Shown: piece after piece, positions 1 through 6,606 of the stretch
How the letters are laid out: every line of letters starts with the position of its first letter
Position numbering within the stretch: position 1 is the stretch's first letter
Origin: Azoarcus sp.
GTDB lineage: Bacteria > Pseudomonadota > Gammaproteobacteria > Burkholderiales > Rhodocyclaceae
NCBI GenBank assembly: GCA_030656215.1
Contig: JAUSOD010000071.1
Span: forward strand, 1 to 48,230
DNA length: 48,230 nucleotides
Reading direction: 5' to 3'
Notes under the pieces: model-generated
The model's database searches: none
What the model was told of the DNA's origin: nothing
The model's input: only the letters and a program-made list of their open reading frames with translations
Translations under genes and position numbers: made by a program

Positions 1-258
1 CGAAGTAGCGTCGGGTCTCCTTGAGTCCGCCTGCGCCCTTGGAAACAATGGCGCAGGCCGCGCACGAAGATCAAACATCTGCTGGCCTTGGGCGCGAGCC
101 TGGAGACGGCGATCCAGCATGGCGTCAGCAGCAAAAGCTACGGGCACATGGCGCGTACCCCGGCGATGCAGCAAGCGTTGAGCAATGACTGGCTGCGGGC
201 TCAGGGGGTGCCGAGCATCAAGGCTTTATGGTGCAAGGCGCAGGCCTATTCGTCGTAG
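1..258 (+). pseudogene. Group II intron-encoded protein, C-terminal fragment
   Basis: Frame 1 from base 25 to the TAG at 256-258 reads as the C-terminal maturase (X) region of a group II intron protein. Landmarks are WKQWRRPRTK, then LLALG, and near the end RTPAMQQALSNDWL and ALWCKA. An in-frame TGA at 22-24 interrupts this frame, so the gene is either frameshifted just before it or already broken. The reverse transcriptase domain would lie to the left, outside the window. The family resemblance is recognised by eye; whether the intron is still active cannot be judged here. Confidence 0.6.
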
Positions 259-277
259 TCGAGCGCCCCATCTCGTT

Positions 278-345
278 GAACCGCCCACTGCGGACCCGCA
301 CGGTGGGTGGTGTGGGGGCCGGGGGAGAGAAACCCCTGGCTACCC
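278..345 (+). ncRNA. Group II intron domains V and VI
   Basis: Bases 278-314 can fold as a long hairpin: CCGCCCAC near 281 pairs with GTGGGTGG near 303, with an inner CGG/CCG-type pairing. This matches the compact domain V of bacterial IIC introns. Bases 315-345 form a second hairpin (GCCGGGG with CCCCTGGC) in the domain VI position, which normally carries the branch-point A. The intron then ends in AT, as group II introns end in AY. Confidence 0.6.
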
Positions 346-346
346 G

Positions 347-353
347 ATTGGGC
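347..353 (-). other. attC R'' core split by the intron
   Basis: The plus strand reads ATTGGGC; an intact core would read GTTGGGC (GCCCAAC on the cassette strand). It lies one base beyond the brnA stop codon (355-357), where the R'' core of a cassette belongs. The intron ends at about 348, inside the core. The rest of this attC should lie beyond the intron's 5' end, outside the window. Confidence 0.65.
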
Positions 354-354
354 G

Positions 355-563
355 TCACTTCCACTTGAGATTGAGCTTGCGATTGGAAGTAGCGCAATCC
401 CTGAGATAAAGATTGATGAGGCTTTGGTACGGGATGCCTACATCGGCAGAAATGGACTTGAAGTAGTTGATGCTCTCTTCATCGAGGCGGATCGTGATCT
501 GCTTTTTGAGCTGAGCGGCGTAAGGGTTTTTACAGCTTTGGAAAAATCGTATTCGGCACGCAT
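355..563 (-). pseudogene. brnA: BrnA-type antitoxin, frameshifted
   Basis: The antitoxin of a BrnT/BrnA module, normally a ribbon-helix-helix DNA-binding protein that neutralises BrnT and represses the operon. The ATG at 563-561 follows a GAGGTGA ribosome site and reads MRAEYDFSKAVK. The rest of the family sequence (NPYAAQLKKQITIRL, then GIPYQSLINLYLRDCA) continues in the next frame. The switch falls at a run of five A on the coding strand (527-531); six would restore one frame. This is a one-base deletion, a sequencing error or, less likely, programmed slippage. The stop sits one base before an attC core, which makes brnTA a gene cassette. Confidence 0.75.
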
Positions 564-568
564 GGTTT

Positions 569-801
569 TCACCTCTCGCAAACTTGCGCTTCCAGCCGTG
601 TTGCCTTTCGTGCCGAGATGATGCGGATGACTCGGCCTTCTGCACGATAGCAGTGACAGACCACAAGAAGCTTCAGGCTTGAGCTATAGCCCAATAAAAC
701 AAAACGCTCTTCATCAATGGAGTGAGCTGGATCGGGGATCATCTTGGCGTGATCATCCAGAAAAACGGATTTGGCTTCGTCAAAGCCAACACCGTGCTTC
801 T
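569..801 (-). pseudogene. brnT: BrnT-type toxin, 5' end replaced by an IS
   Basis: A BrnT family ribonuclease toxin (RelE-like fold). Seen: FKKHGVGFDEAKSVF, then HSIDEERFVLLGYSSS, VVCHCY and VIRIISARKATRLE, all typical of the family. The first dozen or so residues are missing because an IS3-type remnant begins at 802. An ATG inside that element (853-851) is in frame, so a chimeric protein of about 94 residues starting [10 protein letters not shown] could in principle be made. The brnA start lies 5 bases after the brnT stop. With both partners damaged, the module is probably dead. Confidence 0.75.
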
Positions 802-829
802 TGAATCGCCCCGGGTTTGATGAAGGCTC
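802..829 (+). repeat. Left inverted repeat of the IS3-family element
   Basis: Starts TGAATCGCCCCGGGTTTGAT. It matches the reverse complement of the right end (1525-1551) perfectly over the first 12 bases, then with scattered mismatches through the GGAGGC/GAAGGC region. Confidence 0.8.
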
Positions 830-851
830 TAACTCTTGAGAAGATAGAGCC

Positions 852-1175
852 ATGAAGAAGTCAGTGAAGTTCTCCCCCGAAGTCCGTGAGCGCGCTGTGC
901 GCATGGTTGTCGAGTGTCGCGGCGATCATCCGTCGCAATGGGCGGCGGTGGAATCCATTGCCGCCAAGATCGGCTGCACGCCGCAGACGTTGCTGACCTG
1001 GGTGCGTCAGCATGAACGAGATACCGGCCAGCGCGAGGGGCCGACGACCGCGGATCAGAAACGCGTCAAGGAACTGGAGCGCGAGGTCCGTGAGCTGCGC
1101 AAGGCCAACGAGATCCTCAAGCTTGCCAGCGCGTTTTTCGCCCAGGCGGAGCTCGACCGCCGATTCAAGTCCTGA
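852..1175 (+). CDS. IS3-family transposase OrfA
   Basis: A 107-residue OrfA protein: an N-terminal helix-turn-helix of the IS3 type ([15 protein letters not shown], then [18 protein letters not shown]) followed by a leucine-zipper-like coiled coil ([20 protein letters not shown]) and the usual ending [13 protein letters not shown]. In intact elements it binds the ends and is joined to OrfB by -1 frameshifting. OrfB is destroyed here, so alone it could at most bind or repress related elements. The start codon lies 50 bases inside the left repeat. Confidence 0.85.
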   Translation: MKKSVKFSPEVRERAVRMVVECRGDHPSQWAAVESIAAKIGCTPQTLLTWVRQHERDTGQREGPTTADQKRVKELEREVRELRKANEILKLASAFFAQAELDRRFKS

Positions 1176-1176
1176 G

Positions 1177-1512
1177 GATGCCTTGATCCACCACTCGGAC
1201 CGAGGCGCGCAGTACGTCTCGATCCGCTAAAGCGAGCGGCTGGCCGAAGCGGGCATAGAGCCGTCAGTCGGCCGCAAGGGCGACAGCTACGACAACGCCT
1301 TGGCAGAAACGATTAACGGTTTGTACAAGGCGGAGATGATCCACCGGCGGGCGCCCTGGAAAACCAAGGAATCCGTGGAGCTCGCCACGCTGGAATGGGT
1401 GTCCTGGTTTAACCACCACAGGCTGCTTGAACCCATCGGCTATATCCCGCCCGCAGAAGCTGAGGCAAACTACTACAGTAAACTCGCCAGTCAGGCCGCC
1501 GTCATAGCCTGA
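1177..1512 (+). pseudogene. IS3-family transposase OrfB, C-terminal remnant
   Basis: Only the second half of the DDE integrase domain remains: LIHHSDRGAQYVSIR, then KGDSYDNALAETINGLYK with the catalytic Glu region, then WVSWFNHHRLLEPIGYIPP. A TAA at 1228-1230 replaces the expected Tyr codon after VSIR. The first catalytic Asp and the N-terminal HTH_21-type region are missing because of the internal deletion directly after orfA. The remnant cannot be an active transposase. Confidence 0.85.
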
Positions 1513-1524
1513 CTTAAACCAACC

Positions 1525-1551
1525 GGCCTCCACGGAACTCGGGGCGATTCA
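1525..1551 (-). repeat. Right inverted repeat of the IS3-family element
   Basis: Ends CGGGGCGATTCA at 1551, the reverse complement of the left end. It marks the right boundary of the element and lies directly against the truncated attC half-site. Confidence 0.8.
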
Positions 1552-1613
1552 GCGCGGCATTATCGCGCAGCGTCCAGCGACCGAAGGGAGCGAGGTTGAG
1601 CGCCATGTTAGCC
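1552..1613 (-). repeat. Truncated attC half-site
   Basis: On the cassette strand it starts GGCTAAC (1613-1607), an imperfect R'' core that contains the TAA stop of the NYN gene. GCGCTCAACC-type sequence and the beginning of a palindromic stem follow before the IS3 element cuts it at 1551. The L'-R' half is missing. In place and form it parallels the two complete sites at 2343 and 3070. Confidence 0.6.
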
Positions 1614-2309
1614 ACCGGCGTCTAAGACAGAGTGAAGGTAGGCGGTCTGTACGTGTGGATCCAGATCCAAGAACACGTCGGGGACATGAAGTAACTTGGA
1701 GCGCTCACTGAGACCAGACTCGAACCCGAAAACGAGCACAGGTTTCCCTAGGCGCTGCACTATCTCAATTGCGGGGATGAAGTCTGCGTCGCTCGTGAGC
1801 AGAACGCAGGCATCGAAGTTCCCGCGGTATGCGTCGTCGAGTAGACGCGCCACCAGCAGCGAATCGACTCCCTTTGGCTTCTCGATGAGCTTGCGCTGCT
1901 GACGTCGGTCGTGGCGGCGAAGGGCAAGCTGCTTGGCTTCGCGGACGAGCATAGGCGTGCATCCGTTGGAACGCATGTAGACAGCTGCATTGTGGATGGC
2001 GTCCTCGTCTCCCTGAACGGCACCGAAGTAGTACACCTTTGCCATGGCCCGCCGCTCTATCGGCCCTCGCAACATACGACCGTACGATGTATCCCAGAAG
2101 AATTGGAACTCCGATCTGTGTCGCAAGACGGGCCCGGGATCTGGGTAGGAGCCCTCAAGGCCACGTGAGTGGCAGAACGTGGCTTCCGACAGGGAGGCGT
2201 CCTCCCCATAGCGTTTCCGGAATGCGGCTTCGGTTCGAATGTAATTGCTCTCTCCGTCGACATAGACGTAAACGGTCTGCGGGCTTGGCTCTACCGTCAA
2301 AGTGGTCAT
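1608..2309 (-). CDS. NYN-domain putative nuclease (cassette gene)
   Basis: A 233-residue protein with a NYN (PIN-like) fold, a family of metal-dependent ribonucleases or nucleases. Seen: VYVYVDGESN near residue 14 (Asp18), KGVDSLLVARLLDDA (Asp149 region), and VLLTSDADFIPAIEIVQ (Asp174 and Asp176). These are the acidic residues expected in the active site. A basic stretch at about 130-145 (RRHDRRQQRK) may contact nucleic acid. The ATG is 33 bases from the cassette boundary at 2343, and the stop TAA lies inside the attC core, both usual for a gene cassette. The substrate is unknown. A defence or toxin role is possible but is inference. Confidence 0.8.
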   Translation of the reverse strand: MTTLTVEPSPQTVYVYVDGESNYIRTEAAFRKRYGEDASLSEATFCHSRGLEGSYPDPGPVLRHRSEFQFFWDTSYGRMLRGPIERRAMAKVYYFGAVQGDEDAIHNAAVYMRSNGCTPMLVREAKQLALRRHDRRQQRKLIEKPKGVDSLLVARLLDDAYRGNFDACVLLTSDADFIPAIEIVQRLGKPVLVFGFESGLSERSKLLHVPDVFLDLDPHVQTAYLHSVLDAGG

Positions 2310-2342
2310 ATGGATCTGCGTGTCGTCAGTGGGAAAATGGGG

Positions 2343-2414
2343 GGCTAACGTGACGTTTCAGTGGACGGCGAAATGCGCAGCATTTCGACGGTCCGCTGCA
2401 AGCAAGGGTTGGGC
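2343..2414 (-). repeat. Complete integron attC site
   Basis: 72 bp. On the cassette strand it begins with R'' GCCCAAC (2414-2408) and ends with R' GTTAGCC (2349-2343). Between them is an imperfect palindrome: CAGCGGACCGTCGAAATGC pairs with GCATTTCGCCGTCCACTG apart from an extra base and two mismatches, leaving a small loop. Unpaired extrahelical bases and matching outer cores are the defining form of attC. It separates the NYN cassette from the 2422-3015 cassette. Confidence 0.9.
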
Positions 2415-2421
2415 GTCAGCT

Positions 2422-3015
2422 TCATGGCGACAACACTTTGGTCGCGAGAGCGCTGTACACCGTCCAACCCCCAACTCCGAGCGCGGTCAAAACACTGCCA
2501 ATGATGGCGAGCGCTTTCTGATTGGTTGCGTCGCAGAGCCACCGCCAAGCATTGGCGAGACGGCCGCTGGCAAGATTGACGTTGTGCTCCCGCTCGAAGC
2601 GATCACGTTCTGCCTTAGTCACGAGCAGGTCTGCGGGCGTGAAGTAGTGCGCTTGGAGGTAGCCAGTGCCTGACGCCTTATCTCGCGACGTTGACGAGTA
2701 TAAGACCGAGACGCCCGCGCGTTCATTATCTCGGCACTCAAGGATGCGACGAGCATCTTCGGCCTTCAGATAACGAATGGAGTACCACTCGTACTCTGGG
2801 CTCCTGAACGAGAATGTGGTGGTGGTCGTTGTCTTAACTATCCCATCCTCCGTTTCGCGGACGCGCTGGTGACTTCCGAGTTCGCGCAGATATACAGAGA
2901 AGATCAGTAAGTCTCTACGAGCGTAGTCCAACAATGTGGCTCGATCACATCTGGCGAATCGCCATCGGTCGATGATCTCATCGAGAGCGAAGAACTCTTT
3001 CTCTGGCAAAGACAT
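2422..3015 (-). CDS. Unknown cassette protein: HTH-like start, C-terminal membrane segment
   Basis: 197 residues from the ATG at 3015; an upstream in-frame TTG at 3021 would add two. The function is not recognised. The N-terminus (ALDEIIDRWRFARCDRATLL) resembles the small helix-turn-helix-like module that opens several uncharacterised bacterial proteins. A Thr run (KTTTTTTFSF) sits in a beta-rich middle, and HYFTPADLLVTKAERDRFE precedes the last third. Residues about 167-190 (ALAIIGSVLTALGVGGWTVY) form one hydrophobic segment, so the protein is probably anchored in the inner membrane with its N-terminus inside. The stop lies 7 bases from an attC core, confirming it as a cassette gene. Its base composition looks less GC-rich than the housekeeping genes. 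Confidence 0.7.
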   Translation of the reverse strand: MSLPEKEFFALDEIIDRWRFARCDRATLLDYARRDLLIFSVYLRELGSHQRVRETEDGIVKTTTTTTFSFRSPEYEWYSIRYLKAEDARRILECRDNERAGVSVLYSSTSRDKASGTGYLQAHYFTPADLLVTKAERDRFEREHNVNLASGRLANAWRWLCDATNQKALAIIGSVLTALGVGGWTVYSALATKVLSP

Positions 3016-3069
3016 AGTCAACTAAAGCTACTGGGAATGCACTTGATGCAACGCTTCGTGTCTATTGAC

Positions 3070-3154
3070 GCCCAACGAGTAGGGTTTATGCCTCGCGGCA
3101 CGCAGGCGGATTCGGAGTGGTTGCGCATGTCGCGAGGGATAAACCTTGTTGGAC
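3070..3154 (-). repeat. Complete integron attC site
   Basis: 85 bp. On the cassette strand it starts with R'' GTCCAAC (3154-3148) and ends with R' GTTGGGC (3076-3070). The arms AGGTTTATCCCTCGCG and CGCGAGGCATAAACCCT pair almost completely, extended by ATGCGCA with TGCGTGC and leaving a loop of about 20 bases with the usual extra-helical positions. It belongs to the cassette upstream of the 2422-3015 gene, whose own gene is no longer recognisable. Confidence 0.9.
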
Positions 3155-3413
3155 TGAACCGCCGGGAAAGCGGTGCTACTGGGGATTCTACGCCCGGCTC
3201 ATGCGCAGTGGATAGAGTGAGTCGGTACCGCTGCGACCCGACGAGATCGACGCGCATTGGAACGCTGCACACTTGTCCTGTTCTGAGCCGCATGCGCGCC
3301 GCGCGGCAGGTCGTCGAGCGTGGTTCGGACGCTCATAGGGGCACTGCACGCAGGGGCACCCGGGCAACCGGGCACGGTTGTCGTGAGTACATCGAGATCT
3401 GAAGTTGTCCGCT
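3155..3413. other. Gene-poor remnant between attC and the IS91-type remnant
   Basis: A cassette gene would be expected here, ending near 3155 on the minus strand, but no open frame resembles a protein. The open frames that cross it continue through the attC site or antisense to the transposase remnant, with biased composition only. This is most likely the damaged end of a cassette plus the terminal non-coding part of an IS91-type element. Confidence 0.4.
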
Positions 3414-3779
3414 TCATGACGGCCCATCCCGACATCGCGGGGCCGGGGCGAGCACGGCGATGGAGTGCCAGCGCCCGTGCAAGCAGTACGTGCAGCGACA
3501 GGGGTCGTGGCCGCTGACCCGGGCGAGGAAGGCTTCGGCCGCTTCGATGGCCACCGGTTGAGGTTCGGGCATCTGCAGCGCCGTCCGCGCGGCCGCCAGC
3601 TAGGCCGGCTTGTGAGGTGCGGCCAGCACGCCGTAGTGACGGATGCGTTTGAAGCCGCGCAGCAGCACATGCTGCAGAAATCGCCCGATGAAGGTGTCGA
3701 CGGGCAGCATGACCGTGCGCTTGCCACCGCTTCGATTGTCGCGCGCGCGGATCCGCACCTGACAATACGCGTACCTACT
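3414..3779 (-). pseudogene. IS91-type transposase, C-terminal remnant
   Basis: The C-terminal part of an IS91/ISCR-like rolling-circle transposase. Seen: FIGRFLQHVLLRGFKRIRHYGVLA, a family signature, then an in-frame TAG at about 3601-3603, then AAARTALQMPEPQP and a short zinc-type motif CRCPYC before the stop at 3416-3414. The catalytic tyrosine region is missing. The remnant lies on the upstream side of the minus-strand cassettes, where attI and an integrase gene would be expected. Confidence 0.7.
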
Positions 3780-4101
3780 ATTTGAACCGTGGGGCGCTGC
3801 CCACACCCCGCGCTCGCCGCGTGGAAGGGGGGTGTAAGGCCATCCCCCCTCGCTACGGTTTTTGCAGCATGAATGGGTTCCCTCTTACTGCAAACAACGT
3901 CGTGGGCCTCTCCCATTTTTTCCACGACCCTTGGCCCCGCGCTTCGCAAGCCGCGTGGCTTTTTCTCCAGTGTCACCCGGCGTGGCGGCGGAAATTGGGT
4001 GGCCCCGCGTTACAATCCGCGCTCCCCCTCGTTGTCCGTTTGCGCGTCGCGTGCCCGTGGCGCCGCCTCAACCGGCTTCTTCCCCCCTTACGGAGCCTGT
4101 C
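3780..4101. other. Intergenic stretch before rlmL
   Basis: No gene is visible. A TACAAT at 4011-4016, 86 bases before the rlmL start, could be a -10 element; no convincing -35 is seen. The first part is GC-rich with short C and G runs and may still belong to the mobile remnant. The boundary between accessory and core DNA lies somewhere here. Confidence 0.4.
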
Positions 4102-5289
4102 ATGGCCGAAACCTTCTTCTCTCCCTGCCCGCGCGGCCTCGAGCCCCTGCTTGTCGATGAACTGCGTGCGCTCGGCGCCGACAGCACCGAGGCGATGCAC
4201 GGCGGGGTGATGTGGAGCGGCGAGTGGACGGCCTGCTACCGCGCCAACCTTGAAAGCCGGATCGCCACCCGGGTGTTGTGGCGCGTGGGCCGCAGCCGCT
4301 ATCACGGCGAGATCGACATCTACAAGCTCGCCTACAGCGTGACCTGGGCCAAGTGGTTTACCCCGGACGATAGCATTCGCGTGTTCGTCACTGCGCAGCA
4401 GTCGCCGCTGAAAAGCCTCGAGTTCATCACCCTGCGGATCAAGGATGCGATCTGCGATCACTTCCGCACCGTGATCGGCACCCGGCCGGATGTCGATACC
4501 GCAAACCCGGCGATGCGCATCCACGCCTTCCTGACCAAGGATATGGCCACGCTGTATCTGGATACCTCGGGTGATCCGCTGTACAAGCGCGGTTTCAAGC
4601 AGGCTTCGGTGGAGGCGCCGCTGAAGGAGAACATCGCCGCCGGCATTCTCAAGCTTACCGGATGGCAGCCCGGCGAGGCCTTGATCGACCCGATGTGCGG
4701 TAGCGGCACCTTCCTGCTCGAGGCGGCACAGATGGCGCTCGACATCGCCCCCGGGCTCGGGCGCAAGTTTGGGTTCGAGCGCTTCAAGCACCTTGATCGT
4801 GAGACCTGGGCGAGCGTGCGGCAGGCGGCCGAGGCACGATGCAAGCCCCCTGCGGCGCTGCCGATTTTCGGTTCGGACATCGTCGGCGACCAGGTCCGCC
4901 GTACCCGCGAGAACCTGGCGGCGGCGGGGCTTGCCGGCTGCGTAACGCTCGATCGCGCCGACATTCTGGAGCGTGTGGCGCCGGCCGAGACCGGCGTGAT
5001 GGTGGCGAATCCGCCCTACGGCGTGCGTATCGGCGAGGCGGAAGAGTTGGCCGAGTTCTACCCCAGGCTGGGCGACGCACTGAAGCAGCACTGGGCCGGC
5101 TGGCGCTGCTATCTGTTCAGTGGCGACATGAACCTGCCCAAGCTGCTGCGCCTGAAGGCGAGCAAGCGCACTCCGCTATTCAATGGCGCACTGGAATGCC
5201 GTTTGTTCGAGTACAAGGTGATTGCCGGCAGCATGCGCGACAAGCCGCGGATGGCACCGGACGCCGCGGGCGAAGCGGTCGGGGAGTAA
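4102..5289 (+). CDS. rlmL: 23S rRNA (guanine-N2)-methyltransferase, RlmL type
   Basis: 395 residues, matching the stand-alone form of the N-terminal half of E. coli RlmKL, which methylates G2445 of 23S rRNA with S-adenosylmethionine. Domain order: ferredoxin-like start (FFSPCPRGLEPLL), a THUMP domain at about 45-160, then a Rossmann methyltransferase with DPMCGSGTF (196-204) for SAM and NPPY (303-306) in the active site. The frame stays open upstream, but the ATG at 4102 gives the family's normal N-terminus, so the longer versions are rejected. It converges with pilU across a hairpin. It is the first core gene after the cassette region. Confidence 0.9.
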   Translation: MAETFFSPCPRGLEPLLVDELRALGADSTEAMHGGVMWSGEWTACYRANLESRIATRVLWRVGRSRYHGEIDIYKLAYSVTWAKWFTPDDSIRVFVTAQQSPLKSLEFITLRIKDAICDHFRTVIGTRPDVDTANPAMRIHAFLTKDMATLYLDTSGDPLYKRGFKQASVEAPLKENIAAGILKLTGWQPGEALIDPMCGSGTFLLEAAQMALDIAPGLGRKFGFERFKHLDRETWASVRQAAEARCKPPAALPIFGSDIVGDQVRRTRENLAAAGLAGCVTLDRADILERVAPAETGVMVANPPYGVRIGEAEELAEFYPRLGDALKQHWAGWRCYLFSGDMNLPKLLRLKASKRTPLFNGALECRLFEYKVIAGSMRDKPRMAPDAAGEAVGE

Positions 5290-5297
5290 CGAAACCG

Positions 5298-5335
5298 CCC
5301 GTCACCGGCCCAGGATGCGACAGGCCGGTGACGGG
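5298..5335. terminator. Hairpin between convergent rlmL and pilU
   Basis: A perfect 13-bp stem (CCCGTCACCGGCC with GGCCGGTGACGGG) around a 12-base loop, 8 bases after the rlmL stop. There is no clear T run on either side, so it may act as a weak or Rho-assisted bidirectional terminator or only protect the 3' ends. Confidence 0.6.
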
Positions 5336-5355
5336 AAGGTGTCAGACCGCGGGTG

Positions 5356-6489
5356 TCAGACAATACCGAGGTGCTGGATCCCGGCGCTCATGTCCTTGTC
5401 GCCGTGCCTGCTGTTGAGCTTGATCTGCAGGCGCAGGTCATTGACTGAGTCGGCGTTGCGCAGTGCATCCTCGTAAGTGATCAGATCCTCTTCAAAGAGG
5501 TCGAACAGCGCCTGGTCGAAGGTCTGCATGCCGAGCTCGCGCGAGCGCTTCATGATCTCCTTGATGCCGGGCACTTCGCCCTTAAAGATCAGGTCGGAGA
5601 TCAGCGGCGAATTGAGCAGGACCTCGATCGCCGGGATGCGCCCCTTGCGGTCCTTCATCGGCAGCAGGCGTTGCGAGATCATCGAGCGCAGGTTGAGCGA
5701 CAGGTCCATCAGCAACTGCGGTCGCCGATCTTCGGGGAAGAAGTTGATGATGCGGTCGATCGCCTGGTTGGCGCTGTTGGCGTGCAGGGTGGCGAGGCAC
5801 AGGTGGCCGGTTTCGGCGAACGCGATGGCGTAATCCATGGTTTCGCGATCGCGGATTTCGCCCATCAGGATTACATCCGGCGCCTGGCGCAGCGTGTTCT
5901 TGAGCGCCGCCTCCCAGCTGTCGGTGTCGATGCCGATCTCGCGCTGGGAAATGATGCAGTTCTTGTGCTGGTGCACGTATTCGATCGGGTCTTCGACGGT
6001 GATGATGTGGCCGTAGCTGTTCTCGTTGCGGTAATCGACCATCGCGGCCAGCGAGGTGGTCTTGCCGGTGCCGGTGCCGCCGACGAAAATCACCAGACCG
6101 CGCTTGGCCATTGCGATGTCGCGCAGCACGGAGGGCAAGCCGAGTTCGTCGAAGGTGGGGATCTTGAGTGCGATCGTGCGTAGCACCAGACCGACCCGCC
6201 CTTGCTGAATGTAGGCATTGGCGCGGAAGCGGCCGATGCCTGCGGGGGAGATTGCGAAATTGCATTCCTTGGTCGCCTCGAACTCGGCGGCCTGGCGGTC
6301 GTTCATGATCGCGCGCGCCAGTTCGGCAGTGTGCCCGGGGGCCAGGGCCTGGTTCGACTGGGGCACGATGCGACCGTCGATCTTGATCGCGGGCGGAAAG
6401 CCGGCGTTGATGAACAGATCGGAGCCGTTTTTCTGCAGCATCAGCCGCAGCAGGTCGTGCATGAACTTGAGTGCCTGATCGCGTTCCAT
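5356..6489 (-). CDS. pilU: Type IV pilus retraction ATPase PilU
   Basis: 377 residues. A cytoplasmic hexameric secretion ATPase, the accessory motor that works with PilT in pulling back type IV pili. Seen: an N-terminal PAS-like region with NGSDLFINAG, Walker A GGTGTGKTT (137-145), Asp box near 166 (TVEDPIEYVHQHK), Walker B DVILMGEIRD (205-214), and His box TGHLCLATLHAN (from 227). The PilU type is shown by DLFINAGFPPA and the longer C-terminus ending near QHLGIV. It lies downstream of pilT on the same strand with a gap of about 117 bases. Confidence 0.95.
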   Translation of the reverse strand: MERDQALKFMHDLLRLMLQKNGSDLFINAGFPPAIKIDGRIVPQSNQALAPGHTAELARAIMNDRQAAEFEATKECNFAISPAGIGRFRANAYIQQGRVGLVLRTIALKIPTFDELGLPSVLRDIAMAKRGLVIFVGGTGTGKTTSLAAMVDYRNENSYGHIITVEDPIEYVHQHKNCIISQREIGIDTDSWEAALKNTLRQAPDVILMGEIRDRETMDYAIAFAETGHLCLATLHANSANQAIDRIINFFPEDRRPQLLMDLSLNLRSMISQRLLPMKDRKGRIPAIEVLLNSPLISDLIFKGEVPGIKEIMKRSRELGMQTFDQALFDLFEEDLITYEDALRNADSVNDLRLQIKLNSRHGDKDMSAGIQHLGIV

Positions 6490-6606
6490 TTGCCGCTCCC
6501 CTCATCCGTGCGAGCGATCGCGCGGTGATAAATTGAATCTGCCGCCTCTGTGCCGCCCGCGTATCAAACTGTATGGCCGCAGCGGGGGTATTCGTCGGGC
6601 CGCTTG

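Larger units (their letters stand above)
1..348 (+). mobile_element. 3' part of a group IIC-attC intron
   Basis: The window opens inside a group II intron. Seen: the end of an intron-encoded protein (stop 256-258), then a domain V-like hairpin and a domain VI-like hairpin, and a 3' end reading CTACCCGAT. The next bases (TGGGC) are the rest of an attC R'' core. The intron runs on the plus strand and the cassettes on the minus strand. Known: IIC-attC introns enter the bottom strand of attC sites, opposite to the cassettes, so position and orientation both fit. The 5' end lies outside the window. Confidence 0.75.
802..1551 (+). mobile_element. Internally deleted IS3-family element
   Basis: About 750 bp bounded by terminal inverted repeats that start TGAATCGCCCCG on both strands. 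It keeps a complete orfA and only the last part of orfB; the usual IS3 length is about 1.2-1.3 kb, so roughly 500 bp are missing inside. No target duplication is visible: the left flank ends TCT (799-801) and the right flank starts GCG (1552-1554). The two flanks are parts of two different cassettes, which suggests that insertion was followed by deletion of adjacent DNA. Confidence 0.8.

Noticed and set aside
1552-1604. Small peptide starting MALNLAPFGRWTLRDN
   Set aside because: It is the translation of attC half-site sequence, and similar peptides are commonly annotated by mistake at attC sites.
3018-3293. Small open frame through the attC site at 3070-3154
   Set aside because: It only reads the palindrome of the attC; no protein family is recognised.
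3188-3976. Open frames of 188 and 262 residues on the minus strand
   Set aside because: They overlap the recognisable IS91-type transposase remnant in other frames and have composition-biased, motif-free sequence.
3973-5091. 372-residue open frame antisense to rlmL
   Set aside because: It is a shadow of rlmL, whose SAM and NPPY motifs and length are all normal.
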